Source: a virus. Taken from it: 40,756 nt of DNA. The first letter of the stretch is position 1, and each line of letters opens with the position of its first letter. The notes under the pieces were generated by a model, which had not been told where the DNA came from, made no database searches, and was given only the letters and a program-made list of their open reading frames with translations. Both the position numbers and the translations under genes were made by a program. The stretch spans positions 1 to 40,756 of the IMG/VR virus record IMGVR_UViG_3300036791_000915. The stretch is one strand, 5' to 3'. Of the stretch, positions 28,746 through 36,738 are shown one piece after another.

Positions 28746-30070
28746 CCTTCGTCAACGACAACGCCGCCGATGCGCCGCTCACCATCCCCTACCGGCCGCG
28801 GCGGCACTTCATTGCCCTGCACGCATCTGAAAAGCGGCTGATGTTCGTCTGCGCCCATAGAAGAGCCGGCAAGACGGTCGCCTTGGCCAACCATCTGATC
28901 AGGGCGGCCTATCTCAACGGCCGGCAATGGCCGCCGCCCCGCTATGGTTATGTCGGTCCAAGTTTTGAGCAAGCCAAAGATCTGGTCTGGAGTTATCTCA
29001 AGCAGTACACCGCGCCGATCGACGGCGTGCAGTTCCGGGAAGCGGAGTTGTCGATTGTGCTGCCGCACAATGGCGCGATCATCAAGCTGTACGGCGGCAT
29101 GAGCGCCTATGAACGGATGAGGGGCATGTATTTCGACGGGATTGTGCTCGACGAATATCCTCTTTTGCAGAAGACGGTGTTTTCGACTGTGGTCCGACCT
29201 TGCCTGGCCGACTATCATGGTTTCGCCATTGTGTCGGGGACCTCGAATGGCGATGACCATTTCAACGCGCTGAGATTGAGAGCGATGGAGGACGAGAGGT
29301 GGGATGTTTTTCTGATCCCGCTCTCCGAGACGGCTGAGGAGGCGCTCTCCTACTCCGAGGCGCGCGAATTGACCCAGGACATGAGCGCCGACGAGTACGC
29401 GCGCGAGATGGAGTGCTCGTTCGACGCTCCGGTCGAGGGCGCCTATTTCGCCGAGGGGCTGAACGCCTTGAGCCTGCAAGGCCGGGTCTGCCCGGTGCCG
29501 GCCGACCTCAGCCAGCCGGTGGTGACCGCCTGGGACCTCGGGGTGCACGATTATTGCAGCATCTGGTGGTGGCAGACGATCGGCAAGGAACTGCACTTTA
29601 TCGATTATGCCATGGGCGTCGGCCATGGGCTCGACCACTGGGCCCGGGTCTTGCGGGAGAAGAAGGCCGAAGGCGGCTACGACTATCGCTGCCACCTCCT
29701 GCCGCACGACATCGAGGCGCGCGAGATCTCGTCCGGGAGGTCACGGCGAGCCACCTTGGACGAATTGATCCCGAAGAACGAGCCGGTCATTACCGTGCCG
29801 CGGATCAAGATGAAGGATGACGCGATCCAGGCCGCCCGCAGCCTCCTGGGCTCGAGCTGGTTCGACGAGAAGCGATGCAAGACCGGCCTGGCGATGCTGC
29901 GCGGCTACCATAAGAGCGCGATGGGCCAGCCGGTGCATGGACCGGGCCCGCACAGCCACGGCGCCGACGCCTTCCAGACCGCCGCGGTTGGGTTTCATCT
30001 CGTCTCGGGCCTGTCGGCCTCGATGCTGAGGCGCGGCGCGATCAGAAGGCGGATCAGGGGGCTGATTTGA
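28742..30070 (+). CDS. terL: Terminase large subunit
   Basis: A 442-residue DNA-packaging motor. Walker A is CAHRRAGKTV (37-46), Walker B is GIVLDEYPL (133-141) with the catalytic acidic pair, and the coupling motif SGTS follows (165-168). The nuclease domain has TAWDLGVHD with D265 and the C-terminal HGADAF with D409, the expected metal ligands of the RNase-H-like fold. Length is normal. It begins with GTG overlapping the TGA of the frameshifted gene. Confidence 0.95.
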   Translation: MTFVNDNAADAPLTIPYRPRRHFIALHASEKRLMFVCAHRRAGKTVALANHLIRAAYLNGRQWPPPRYGYVGPSFEQAKDLVWSYLKQYTAPIDGVQFREAELSIVLPHNGAIIKLYGGMSAYERMRGMYFDGIVLDEYPLLQKTVFSTVVRPCLADYHGFAIVSGTSNGDDHFNALRLRAMEDERWDVFLIPLSETAEEALSYSEARELTQDMSADEYAREMECSFDAPVEGAYFAEGLNALSLQGRVCPVPADLSQPVVTAWDLGVHDYCSIWWWQTIGKELHFIDYAMGVGHGLDHWARVLREKKAEGGYDYRCHLLPHDIEAREISSGRSRRATLDELIPKNEPVITVPRIKMKDDAIQAARSLLGSSWFDEKRCKTGLAMLRGYHKSAMGQPVHGPGPHSHGADAFQTAAVGFHLVSGLSASMLRRGAIRRRIRGLI

Positions 30071-30270
30071 GAAAAAACACGAAATTGTCCTTCCGGGAGA
30101 TGATCACTCTCGGCGTCCTGATCAACGTCTGGCTGGAGGTGGAGGAGAACGAGGCCAGCCTTCGGGCAGCGGAGACGGCCTTTAATCAGGCGACTGGCGA
30201 ACCGCCGGTCAAGCTCCTGCAGCCGCTGGAGCTGCATCGCCTGGCGGACAGGCTTCTCGCCGAAGCTTGA
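30067..30270 (+). CDS. Small protein between TerL and portal, unknown function
   Basis: A 67-residue protein starting at TTG that overlaps the TerL stop (TTGA). It is a helical acidic protein (MITLGVLINVWLEVEENEASL, then FNQATGEPPVKLLQPLELHRLADRLLAE in parts). No recognised family. Short, tightly coupled to TerL, so possibly a packaging accessory. Confidence 0.6.
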   Translation: MRKNTKLSFREMITLGVLINVWLEVEENEASLRAAETAFNQATGEPPVKLLQPLELHRLADRLLAEA

Positions 30271-30286
30271 GGGGTCCGCATCCCGG

Positions 30287-30520
30287 ATGGACTATTATAA
30301 TGAGATCGACCCGTTCGCCGTTCGCTGGCTCAGGAGCCTGATCGCGGCGGGGCTTATTCCTGGAGGGGACGTTGATGAACGGTCAATACTGGCTCATGGG
30401 GTACCCGGCCGAGTGGGTCGCCTGCGGGGCTTCGGCAACGCCATCGTCCCCCAGGTCGCGGCCGAGTTCGTCCGCGCCGCCCGCGAAGCCCGTCTAGCCT
30501 TCACGATGTCAAACAGCTAA
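30287..30520 (+). pseudogene. Cytosine-C5 methyltransferase with core deleted in frame
   Basis: The 77-residue frame joins the typical start of phage C5-methyltransferases (YYNEIDPFAVRWLRSLIAAG, GDVDERSI) directly to their typical end (RVGRLRGFGNAIVPQVAAEF, motif X). In full-length enzymes about 200-300 residues lie between, including the FAGIGG and PCQPFS motifs. Both are absent. The deletion keeps the frame, so a mini-protein may still be made. A second open frame over the junction (from ATG 30374, LMGYPAEWVACG) also resembles methyltransferase tails. Catalysis is impossible without the missing core. Confidence 0.75.
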
Positions 30521-30535
30521 GGTCGCCAGATCGGT

Positions 30536-30582
30536 CAGCTCCAAGGGACCGGCAGACCGCCGGTCGGTCCTTCCTGGAGCTG
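30536..30582 (+). promoter_or_regulatory. Hairpin enclosing the portal ribosome site
   Basis: CAGCTCCA (30536-30543) pairs with TGGAGCTG (30575-30582) and GGACCG (30546-30551) with CGGTCC (30565-30570). The 3' arm contains the GGAG ribosome site of the portal gene (start 30590), so folding would hide it. Confidence 0.65.
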
Positions 30583-30589
30583 TTGGCAA

Positions 30590-32761
30590 GTGGCCATCGA
30601 ACGCCTCTTCACCTTCAAGGACGGCTCGGACACGCCGACGTCCTACGATCCCGGCGATCCCGATACCTATACCCAGTTCATCCACGCGCTCATTACCGAT
30701 GCACGTGACTACGAGAATAGCGTGCTCGCGCCGAAACGGGACGAGGCGCAGAAATATTATTATGGGCTCCTGCCCAGCCTCAACCCCGACGGCACGCCCT
30801 ATTCCGACACCTTGATCATCGAGGATCCCAACGCGACTTTCGAGCAGATCCTAGGCCCCGGCGGCGCGGTGTCGAAATCAAGCTTCGTCTCGACCGACGT
30901 GCGCGATGCGGTCCTGATGATGCTGCCCTCTCTCATCAGGATCTTCGCCGCGTCGGAGAACGTCATTTCGCTGGTGCCGCGCTCGCCGGCCGACGACCCG
31001 ATGGCGGAACAGGCGACCAATTACGTCAACTATGTATTCTGGCAGGATAATCCCGGTTTTTTGACATTATATGGCGCATTCAAGGATGCGTTGACGGTCA
31101 AGACTGGCTATATCAAGTGGTGGACCGACAATACCAAGGCGACCAAAAGAAAGCAATTCGTTAATATTACGATGGAGCAGCTCCAGACCTTGCTCGGCGA
31201 GGACCCCACCGCCAAGGTGCTGCCCGGCAGCTTGAAACAGAACCCCGATACCGGCGGCATCGACGTCACCATCGAGGGACAGGAAAATAAGCCCCTGACC
31301 AGGATCGAGGGCGTGCCGCCGGAAGAGATGCGGCTCGATCGCTACGCCAGAACCTTCGCCAAATCGCGGATCGTCGGCCATGAGCGGATCGTCTCGATCG
31401 ATGAACTGACCGCCATGGGTTACGACAGGGACCTCTGCGCCAATTTCCTGCAGACCCAGGACGTTCATAATTTCACCATGGAGTCGATGATCCGCAATCC
31501 TGGGCGGGGCATGTCGACCAGGGTCGGCGACGGGGTGCTCTACGGCGAGTGGTATATCCGCATCGACAGCGACGGCGATGGGATCGCGGAACTGCGCTAC
31601 GTCTGCACCATGGGCGAGGCGCACCAGATCGTCGCCGATCAGCCCGCCAACCGGATAAAATTCGCCCTCTTTTCCTGCGACCCGATCTCGCACACCCTGG
31701 TGGGCGACTCGATCGCCGATCTGACCACCGACGTCCAGCGGATCAAGACCAATATGACCAGGGGCGTGCTGGACAGCCTGGCCGAGAGCATCAATCCCAA
31801 GACGGTGGTGAACGAGCTGATCACCAATTTGGACGACGCGCTGAACGACGATCTCGGCGCGGTGATCAGGACCAGGGGCGACCCAGGCAACGCAGTGCAA
31901 TTCGCCGCCACGCCATTCGTCGGCCAGGCGGCCCTGCCGGTGCTCGAGTACCTCGATGCGGTCCTGCAGCGCCGCACCGGCCTCTCCGACGCCGCCAAGG
32001 GGCTCGATCCCAAGGCGCTGCAGTCGAGTACGATGATCGGCGTCGAGGCGGTGATTTCCGGCCAGCAGGAGCGCACCGAACTGGTCGCCAGGGTGCTCGC
32101 CGAGACCGGCTACCGCGATCTGTTTCATGGGCTCTTTAACGAAATTGTCGAGTGCGAAAACCAGTCGCGGACCCTTCGGGTCAACGGCCAGTGGCAGACC
32201 TACCACACCTCGATGTTCGACGCCGACATGAGCGTCGAGGTCAACCCGACGCTCGGCAAGGGCTCGGACACGGTCAGGATGATGACCCTGCAGCAGATCA
32301 AGCAGGACCAGCAGGCGGTATTTGCACAGTTCGGGCCGATGAACCCGGTGGTGGGAATACCGGAGATGCTCAATACGATCACCGACATGCTGGAACTGGC
32401 CAATATCAAGAACGTCAGTCGTTACTTCAAGACGCCATCCCCGCAAGTCCTGCAGCAGATCATGACTGCGCCGAAAGAACCGGACGCGATGACTATAGCC
32501 GCCAAGGCGAACTACGAGCGGGTCAAGATGCAGACCGCCAAGTCGATGGGCGACCAGCAATTCGCCGCCCAGAAGCAGGCCCAGGACGAAGCGTTCAGAA
32601 GGGACAAACTGGCGGCGCAGCAAGCCTACGAGGCCGACAAGATCCGGGTCGAAGAGACTGGCCTGGCGCTCGATCACGCGGTCGACATGGCGCAAGTAGT
32701 AGTCGACATGGCCAAGGCGACCGCGCCGCCGGACAGCGGAAATGGAGGGGGCTTGCCGTAG
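30590..32761 (+). CDS. Portal protein, P22-like
   Basis: A 723-residue protein forming the dodecameric ring through which DNA passes. Features seen in P22-type portals: an early LVPRSPADDPMAEQATNYVN, then PPEEMRLDRYARTF, the acidic DSDGDGIAELRYV, the clip and wing regions around HTLVGDSIADLTTDVQ, KTNMTRGVLD and MIGVEAVISGQQERTE, and a C-terminal coiled coil rich in Gln/Lys (barrel-like). Size fits the family. Starts at GTG with GGAG ten bases upstream, in the hairpin. TerL lies upstream and scaffold-like and capsid genes downstream, as expected. Confidence 0.9.
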   Translation: MAIERLFTFKDGSDTPTSYDPGDPDTYTQFIHALITDARDYENSVLAPKRDEAQKYYYGLLPSLNPDGTPYSDTLIIEDPNATFEQILGPGGAVSKSSFVSTDVRDAVLMMLPSLIRIFAASENVISLVPRSPADDPMAEQATNYVNYVFWQDNPGFLTLYGAFKDALTVKTGYIKWWTDNTKATKRKQFVNITMEQLQTLLGEDPTAKVLPGSLKQNPDTGGIDVTIEGQENKPLTRIEGVPPEEMRLDRYARTFAKSRIVGHERIVSIDELTAMGYDRDLCANFLQTQDVHNFTMESMIRNPGRGMSTRVGDGVLYGEWYIRIDSDGDGIAELRYVCTMGEAHQIVADQPANRIKFALFSCDPISHTLVGDSIADLTTDVQRIKTNMTRGVLDSLAESINPKTVVNELITNLDDALNDDLGAVIRTRGDPGNAVQFAATPFVGQAALPVLEYLDAVLQRRTGLSDAAKGLDPKALQSSTMIGVEAVISGQQERTELVARVLAETGYRDLFHGLFNEIVECENQSRTLRVNGQWQTYHTSMFDADMSVEVNPTLGKGSDTVRMMTLQQIKQDQQAVFAQFGPMNPVVGIPEMLNTITDMLELANIKNVSRYFKTPSPQVLQQIMTAPKEPDAMTIAAKANYERVKMQTAKSMGDQQFAAQKQAQDEAFRRDKLAAQQAYEADKIRVEETGLALDHAVDMAQVVVDMAKATAPPDSGNGGGLP

Positions 32762-32796
32762 CCACAGGAAAGGCAGTATTCATTGAGGCGCCGCAA

Positions 32797-32817
32797 GTGT
32801 TGGCATCCGGCCAACAC
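32797..32817. promoter_or_regulatory. 21-base palindrome, copy 4 (between portal and the next gene)
   Basis: Perfect arms GTGTTGGC and GCCAACAC around the spacer ATCCG. It lies in the 69-base gap between portal and the gene at 32831, 13 bases before that ATG and at the position of its ribosome site (none other is visible). Confidence 0.7.
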
Positions 32818-32830
32818 CTCGAGCGCCGCC

Positions 32831-33127
32831 ATGAATACCATGTCGGCCCTCGGCAGTACGGACAACATCGAGAACCTGAGCGAGCGGCGCGAACTCAGCG
32901 ACGCCGCCAGGGCTCTGCTTGCCGACAAGGCGTTCAACCACGCCTACCTGCGGTTGCGCCAGCTCTGGTTTGCCGAGGTGATGCTCCAGCCCCATGCCGG
33001 GCCGAAGCAGGACGAGCTGAACGCGAAGCTCAGGGCGCTCGGCGCCATCCGCGACGAACTTTCCGCCGAGATCGAGAACTACCGCCAGGACGCCCGCACC
33101 GCGGCCGAGAAGGCCCGTCATGCCTGA
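32831..33127 (+). CDS. Small helical protein between portal and scaffold
   Basis: A 98-residue protein, all helix (LSERRELSDAARALLADKAF, then LRQLWFAEVMLQPH, then a coiled coil DELNAKLRALGAIRDELSAEIE). This arrangement resembles small phage proteins of the portal-to-capsid interval. No family name. ATG 32831 or 32840 is possible. Overlapped upstream by a palindrome. Confidence 0.65.
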   Translation: MNTMSALGSTDNIENLSERRELSDAARALLADKAFNHAYLRLRQLWFAEVMLQPHAGPKQDELNAKLRALGAIRDELSAEIENYRQDARTAAEKARHA

Positions 33128-33141
33128 GGGGAGGACATAAG

Positions 33142-34323
33142 ATGCCCCCCGAAGGGCTCGACGAGGCTCGCGAGGCGTTCGCGGTAGAGATCCCGCAAGC
33201 CAGCCGGCAGCGCGACCAGGCGGGCCGGTTCGTCTCGACGAGCGGCAAACCGGAGCCGATCTTTCAGCCGCGCGAGGTCGAGGGCGACCCGCTGACCGGC
33301 GATACTTCCGACGGCGGGCCGGACGCTCGCCTGGTCGACCAGGAGAGGAGAGTCGCCGATGGCAGGTCTGAAGAAGGGGATGAAGATCGCGGGAGGAGGC
33401 CCGTATCGGACGAGCCCACGCGCTCCCGACAGGCCGCCCGCCGCCAAGGCGATGACGAGCCAGCCGATGGTCAGCCGCCAGAGCGCGTCGGGACCGAAGC
33501 CGACGATGCCGGTCAAGACCTCGAAAAATCAGACACTGGGGCCGGTCCCGAACCGGAACCAGTCGAAGACGCCGGCCCCCGGTACGAAATCGAGGTAGAC
33601 GGCCAGAAGCACGAGGTCACCCTCACCGAGGCGCTCAGGGGCTACCAGAGAGAAGAGACCTTCAACTCTCGCATGCGCCAGGTGATCGAGGTGGCGCGCG
33701 CCATCGATCAGCGCGGCGCCGAGGCGGCTCAGGCGCGCGACGCCTACATCCAGCTCTGCCAGCAGCAGGAGCAGGAGATCGCCGCCCTGATCCCGCCTGA
33801 GCCGAACTGGGACCAGCTCTACCAGACCGATCCGGCCGGCGCGCATCGGCTCGAGGCCAATTACAAGTCGGTCTACGGCACCATCAACTTGATCCGCCAG
33901 CGCCGGGCCCAGGTGCAGCACGAGGCCTGGCAGGCCAACGCCCAGCGCGCCGCCAACTACGCCACGGCCGAGTTCGAAAAGTTCAAGTCGAAGAACAAGC
34001 TTTCCGATCAGCAGAGCGTCGACCGGGCCATTTCCTACATGCGCCGCACCGCCACCGAGGCCGGGTTCAGCGAGGACGAGATCGGCACCACCTACGACGA
34101 GCGGATGCTTTCTGTTTTGCACAAGGCGGCAAAATACGACAACATGATGCGCAATCGTCCGATCCCGGTCCAGCCGGAACGCAACGGCGCGCTCATGCCG
34201 GGCTCGGCCCCGCGGATCGGCAATAGCGCCGCCCGCTCGATGAACGACGCCCAGAAACGTCTCGCGGCCACCGGCCGCGTCGACGACGCTGCGCTGGTGA
34301 TGGCGCAGTTCCTCAGGCGCTAG
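33142..34323 (+). CDS. Scaffold-like protein
   Basis: A 393-residue acidic, highly charged protein with GGGGAGGAC before the ATG. Residues 1-130 are disordered-looking (Asp, Glu, Arg, Gln, Pro); YEIEVDGQKHEVTLTEALRGYQRE (about 147-170) starts a helical region with long coiled coils (QARDAYIQLCQQQEQEI). The C-terminus SAARSMNDAQKRLAATGRVDDAALVMAQFLRR is a compact helix-turn-helix, the usual coat-binding end of scaffolds. Lies between portal and major capsid. A longer open frame upstream inside portal is only out-of-frame read-through. Confidence 0.75.
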   Translation: MPPEGLDEAREAFAVEIPQASRQRDQAGRFVSTSGKPEPIFQPREVEGDPLTGDTSDGGPDARLVDQERRVADGRSEEGDEDRGRRPVSDEPTRSRQAARRQGDDEPADGQPPERVGTEADDAGQDLEKSDTGAGPEPEPVEDAGPRYEIEVDGQKHEVTLTEALRGYQREETFNSRMRQVIEVARAIDQRGAEAAQARDAYIQLCQQQEQEIAALIPPEPNWDQLYQTDPAGAHRLEANYKSVYGTINLIRQRRAQVQHEAWQANAQRAANYATAEFEKFKSKNKLSDQQSVDRAISYMRRTATEAGFSEDEIGTTYDERMLSVLHKAAKYDNMMRNRPIPVQPERNGALMPGSAPRIGNSAARSMNDAQKRLAATGRVDDAALVMAQFLRR

Positions 34324-34340
34324 GAGCGCCCAATGAACAA

Positions 34341-34435
34341 GTCCGGGTTCAACCGGAGACCCGCTGGCTGAGGCCAGAGCCCCATAGTCTAGCCGTTCGG
34401 GCTAGAGCGCATTGTCCAGCATTGCTGGAGACAAT
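34341..34435 (+). promoter_or_regulatory. Four tandem hairpins in the major capsid leader
   Basis: TCCGG/CCGGA (34342/34353), CTGGC/GCCAG (34364/34373), TCTAGCC/GGCTAGA (34388/34400) and ATTGTC-CAGC/GCTG-GA-GACAAT (34411/34424) follow one another between the scaffold stop and the capsid start. None has a T-run. Probably a stable 5' leader for a strongly expressed gene, or an RNA processing site. Confidence 0.6.
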
Positions 34436-34462
34436 CCCTCTTTGCCCGAAAGGAACAGAACC

Positions 34463-35452
34463 GTGGCTAAAGTAACGAACGCTTTCACTACGTATAACGC
34501 GACAGCAAACCGAGAAGACCTGAGTAACGCCATCTACAATATCGACCCTTTCGACACTCCAGTGATGTCAGCGATCCGTAGACGCAATGTCAAGAACCGT
34601 ATCTTCGACTGGCAGACAGAATTTCTGCCGCTGGTGAACTTGGCAAACGCGCAGTATGAAGGTTTCCAGCTCACTAATAGCCTGTCTCAGCCGACCATAC
34701 GTAGAAACAACTGTACACAAATCTCCGAACGAGACGCAACAGTATCGGGGAGCCAGGAAGAGAGCGATGCGGCGGGGAAGGGGAGCGAGATGGCTCACCA
34801 GATGGCCCTCGCCGCCAAAGTCCTGAAAAGCGACATGGAGTCGATCCTCTGCTCCAGGCAGCCGCGAAACGACGGCGACGTCGCCCAGACGACGACGCCG
34901 CGCACCACCGAGGCGTTCTCGCACTGGCTGGGGCGGGCGGTGGACAAGAATAGCGCCGTCAACGCCGCCATCGCCCCCGGCACCGTCACCACCGGCCTGC
35001 CGGTCCTCGCCACCGACGCCTTCGCGGCGGTCGCCGCCGGCTCGCAAGTCACTATTACCGAGGCCATGCTCGGTGACGCCATGCAACAGGCCTATACCAA
35101 CGGCGGAAGCCCAAGCATGTGGATAGTGCCGCCGGGGCCGAAGCGGACCATCAGCTCGTTCACCGGCCGCAGCACGACCCAGGTCCTTGTCGGAAAAACA
35201 GAAGTGGTCTCTACCATAGATGTCATCGCGACTGACTTCGGCAGGGTGAAGGTTGCCCCAAGTCGATGGATACCAGTCGATGTCGGGTTACTGCTTGATC
35301 CAGACTATGCTGCCGTCGCCTTCTTCAGAGCATTTCGTCAGTTTTTGATGGCAAGAATTGGCGATGCTGAAACCAGAATGATAGTATGTGAGTGGGGTCT
35401 AGAGATGAGAAACCCGCTGGCTCACATTCTTTTCAACGGCATTAAGAAGTGA
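34463..35452 (+). CDS. Major capsid protein, SU10-like HK97 fold
   Basis: A 329-residue protein. GTG 34463 with AAAGGAA upstream is chosen because KVTNAFTTYNATANREDLSN is the known start of the family; an upstream ATG would add 17 unrelated residues. Further motifs: YNIDPFDTPVMSAIRR, DWQTEFLPL, VSGSQE.SDAAGKGSEMAHQM, then a helix LKSDMESILCSR. The end FNGIKK is typical. The first and last thirds use AT-richer codons than the GC-rich middle (about 34780-35160). No cleaved prohead protein part is seen. Confidence 0.88.
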   Translation: MAKVTNAFTTYNATANREDLSNAIYNIDPFDTPVMSAIRRRNVKNRIFDWQTEFLPLVNLANAQYEGFQLTNSLSQPTIRRNNCTQISERDATVSGSQEESDAAGKGSEMAHQMALAAKVLKSDMESILCSRQPRNDGDVAQTTTPRTTEAFSHWLGRAVDKNSAVNAAIAPGTVTTGLPVLATDAFAAVAAGSQVTITEAMLGDAMQQAYTNGGSPSMWIVPPGPKRTISSFTGRSTTQVLVGKTEVVSTIDVIATDFGRVKVAPSRWIPVDVGLLLDPDYAAVAFFRAFRQFLMARIGDAETRMIVCEWGLEMRNPLAHILFNGIKK

Positions 35453-35455
35453 TAC

Positions 35456-35977
35456 ATGACTACACCTAAGAACGACTTGACAGCGGAGGCGGTGCGCCGC
35501 CTTTTTATCTATGACCCATATTCGGGACTTTGGCAATACCGAGAGCGCGGACCTCACCGTCCACGCGGCTGGTTTGCGGGCGCGAAGGAGCCGAAGAGCG
35601 GTTATCTGCGTGTTCAAGTCGGTCTTAGGAAATATCTCGTCGCGCGGCTCGCTTGGCTGTGGATGACTGGCCATTGGCCGAAGGACGATATCGACCATAT
35701 CGACCTCGACCGGACCAACAACCGCTGGGCGAACCTGCGCGAGGCGACCCGCTCGCAGAACGTGGTCAACAGCGGAAGGCGGACAACCAACAGGTCCGGC
35801 TTCAAGGGCGTCACCTTTAAGCAAGGCAGAGGCGACCTGCCAGCTTGGCGCGCGACAATCAGGGCTGGGGATCGATACCTGCATCTCGGTTACTTCGCGA
35901 CGCCTGAGGAAGCCTCAGTGGCTTATGAGGCGGCGGCCAGAGAAGCCTTCGGCGAATACTATCGGAGGCTCCAATGA
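35456..35977 (+). CDS. HNH homing endonuclease with AP2 domain
   Basis: A 173-residue protein three bases after the capsid stop. HNH part: DDIDHIDLDRTNNRWANLREAT, with D80-H81, N89 and the NLR segment (94-96). AP2 DNA-binding part from about 115 to the end: SGFKGVTFKQ, WRATIRAGDRYLHLGYFATPEEASVAYEAA. This fusion is a common phage homing endonuclease. Its insertion next to the essential capsid gene is typical of such elements. The stop overlaps the next small gene (ATGA). Confidence 0.9.
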   Translation: MTTPKNDLTAEAVRRLFIYDPYSGLWQYRERGPHRPRGWFAGAKEPKSGYLRVQVGLRKYLVARLAWLWMTGHWPKDDIDHIDLDRTNNRWANLREATRSQNVVNSGRRTTNRSGFKGVTFKQGRGDLPAWRATIRAGDRYLHLGYFATPEEASVAYEAAAREAFGEYYRRLQ

Positions 35978-36081
35978 CCCCAGAAGAAATCGCCGTCATT
36001 CTGACCCGGCTTGAGGAGCGCATCGGCCGCATCGAGCGTCTTCTTCAGGAGATCGCCCAGGGCATGGGGATCGAGACGTGA
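35974..36081 (+). CDS. 35-residue coiled-coil peptide
   Basis: ATG 35974 overlaps the HNH stop; the frame encodes 35 residues with an L/I heptad pattern (AVILTRLEERIGRIERLLQE). It overlaps the next gene by four bases (GTGA). A very short helical protein with perfect coupling on both sides, so probably translated; role unknown. Confidence 0.6.
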   Translation: MTPEEIAVILTRLEERIGRIERLLQEIAQGMGIET

Positions 36082-36374
36082 GTGAACATCGGTGGACGTA
36101 CCAGGACGCCGACGGGGTCCGCCGGACGCTGATCACCGACGATGAGCGCCCCGATGACGTCGTCGTCCACACTGAGCAGGCGCTCGACGAGATCCTGGCC
36201 TCGGTCGAGCGCGATCGGGAGGCGCCCAACGACGGCGTCAATAAGCTCCTCGCCCGCATACCCGTAGAGGTCTACGAGCGGGCGGTCATCCAGCAATGGG
36301 ACGAGGCCGACTGGGCGCGCTGGCTCAACTCCAGCGAGGCCGCGCCCTTTCGCATCTGGCGGGGTAAAGTCTGA
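36078..36374 (+). CDS. Small protein after capsid, unknown function
   Basis: A 98-residue protein starting with GTG. It is acidic and mixed in structure (HRWTYQDADGVRRTLITDDE, then TEQALDEILASVERDRE, then VYERAVIQQWDEADWARWLNSS). It is coupled on both sides by four-base overlaps. Likely a head-completion or morphogenesis protein, by position only. Confidence 0.6.
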   Translation: MSEHRWTYQDADGVRRTLITDDERPDDVVVHTEQALDEILASVERDREAPNDGVNKLLARIPVEVYERAVIQQWDEADWARWLNSSEAAPFRIWRGKV

Positions 36375-36727
36375 TGCCTGGCTGGCCGCCTGGAATGACG
36401 TTGAACTCGCTGCCGCAGCAGCCAGCGCGGCCTTACACGCCAACGCCTGGACTATGGCCAAGCTGGATACCGCAGAGCGCGCAGGATTACATCCGCAGTC
36501 AGCCTTCCTATGCGGAGGGTCAAATCCAGGCGCCGGGACAGTTTTCGAGACTCGATGAATTGAGAGCGCAGGTGCCGCCTGATCAGCCGCTCAATCCGCA
36601 GCCCGGCGATGTCGAACGGTTGTTCCAGAACCAGATCATGCGACAATTTCCCAATTCGATAGCCCCTGGGCCCGGACTGGCGGACTTTATCCGGCGCGGC
36701 CTGGCGACAGCCGGCGATAATATCTGA
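36374..36727 (+). CDS. Pro-rich virion protein with GMTLNS motif at the start
   Basis: A 117-residue protein with ATGA coupling. It begins MPGWPPGMTLNSLPQQP, a copy of the peptide shared by five virion proteins. It is low in charge, rich in Pro, Gln and Tyr, and ends with a helix (LADFIRRGLATAGDNI). No enzyme motif. Likely an ejected or minor structural protein. Confidence 0.6.
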   Translation: MPGWPPGMTLNSLPQQPARPYTPTPGLWPSWIPQSAQDYIRSQPSYAEGQIQAPGQFSRLDELRAQVPPDQPLNPQPGDVERLFQNQIMRQFPNSIAPGPGLADFIRRGLATAGDNI

Positions 36728-36738
36728 AAAGGAGGATC

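Noticed and set aside
30581-30597. TGTTGGCAAGTGGCCA before portal as a further palindrome copy
   Set aside because: Only the left arm and four bases of the right arm match, and the spacer does not begin with AT.
31067-32695. A 542-codon frame antisense to portal
   Set aside because: A typical high-GC mirror frame (His/Val/Leu/Arg-rich) opposite a clear portal gene.
32152-33141. Long + strand open frame running from within portal into the scaffold gene
   Set aside because: It overlaps the portal frame for 600 bases, is Arg/Gln/Gly-rich and has no ribosome site; only the part from ATG 33142 is a gene.
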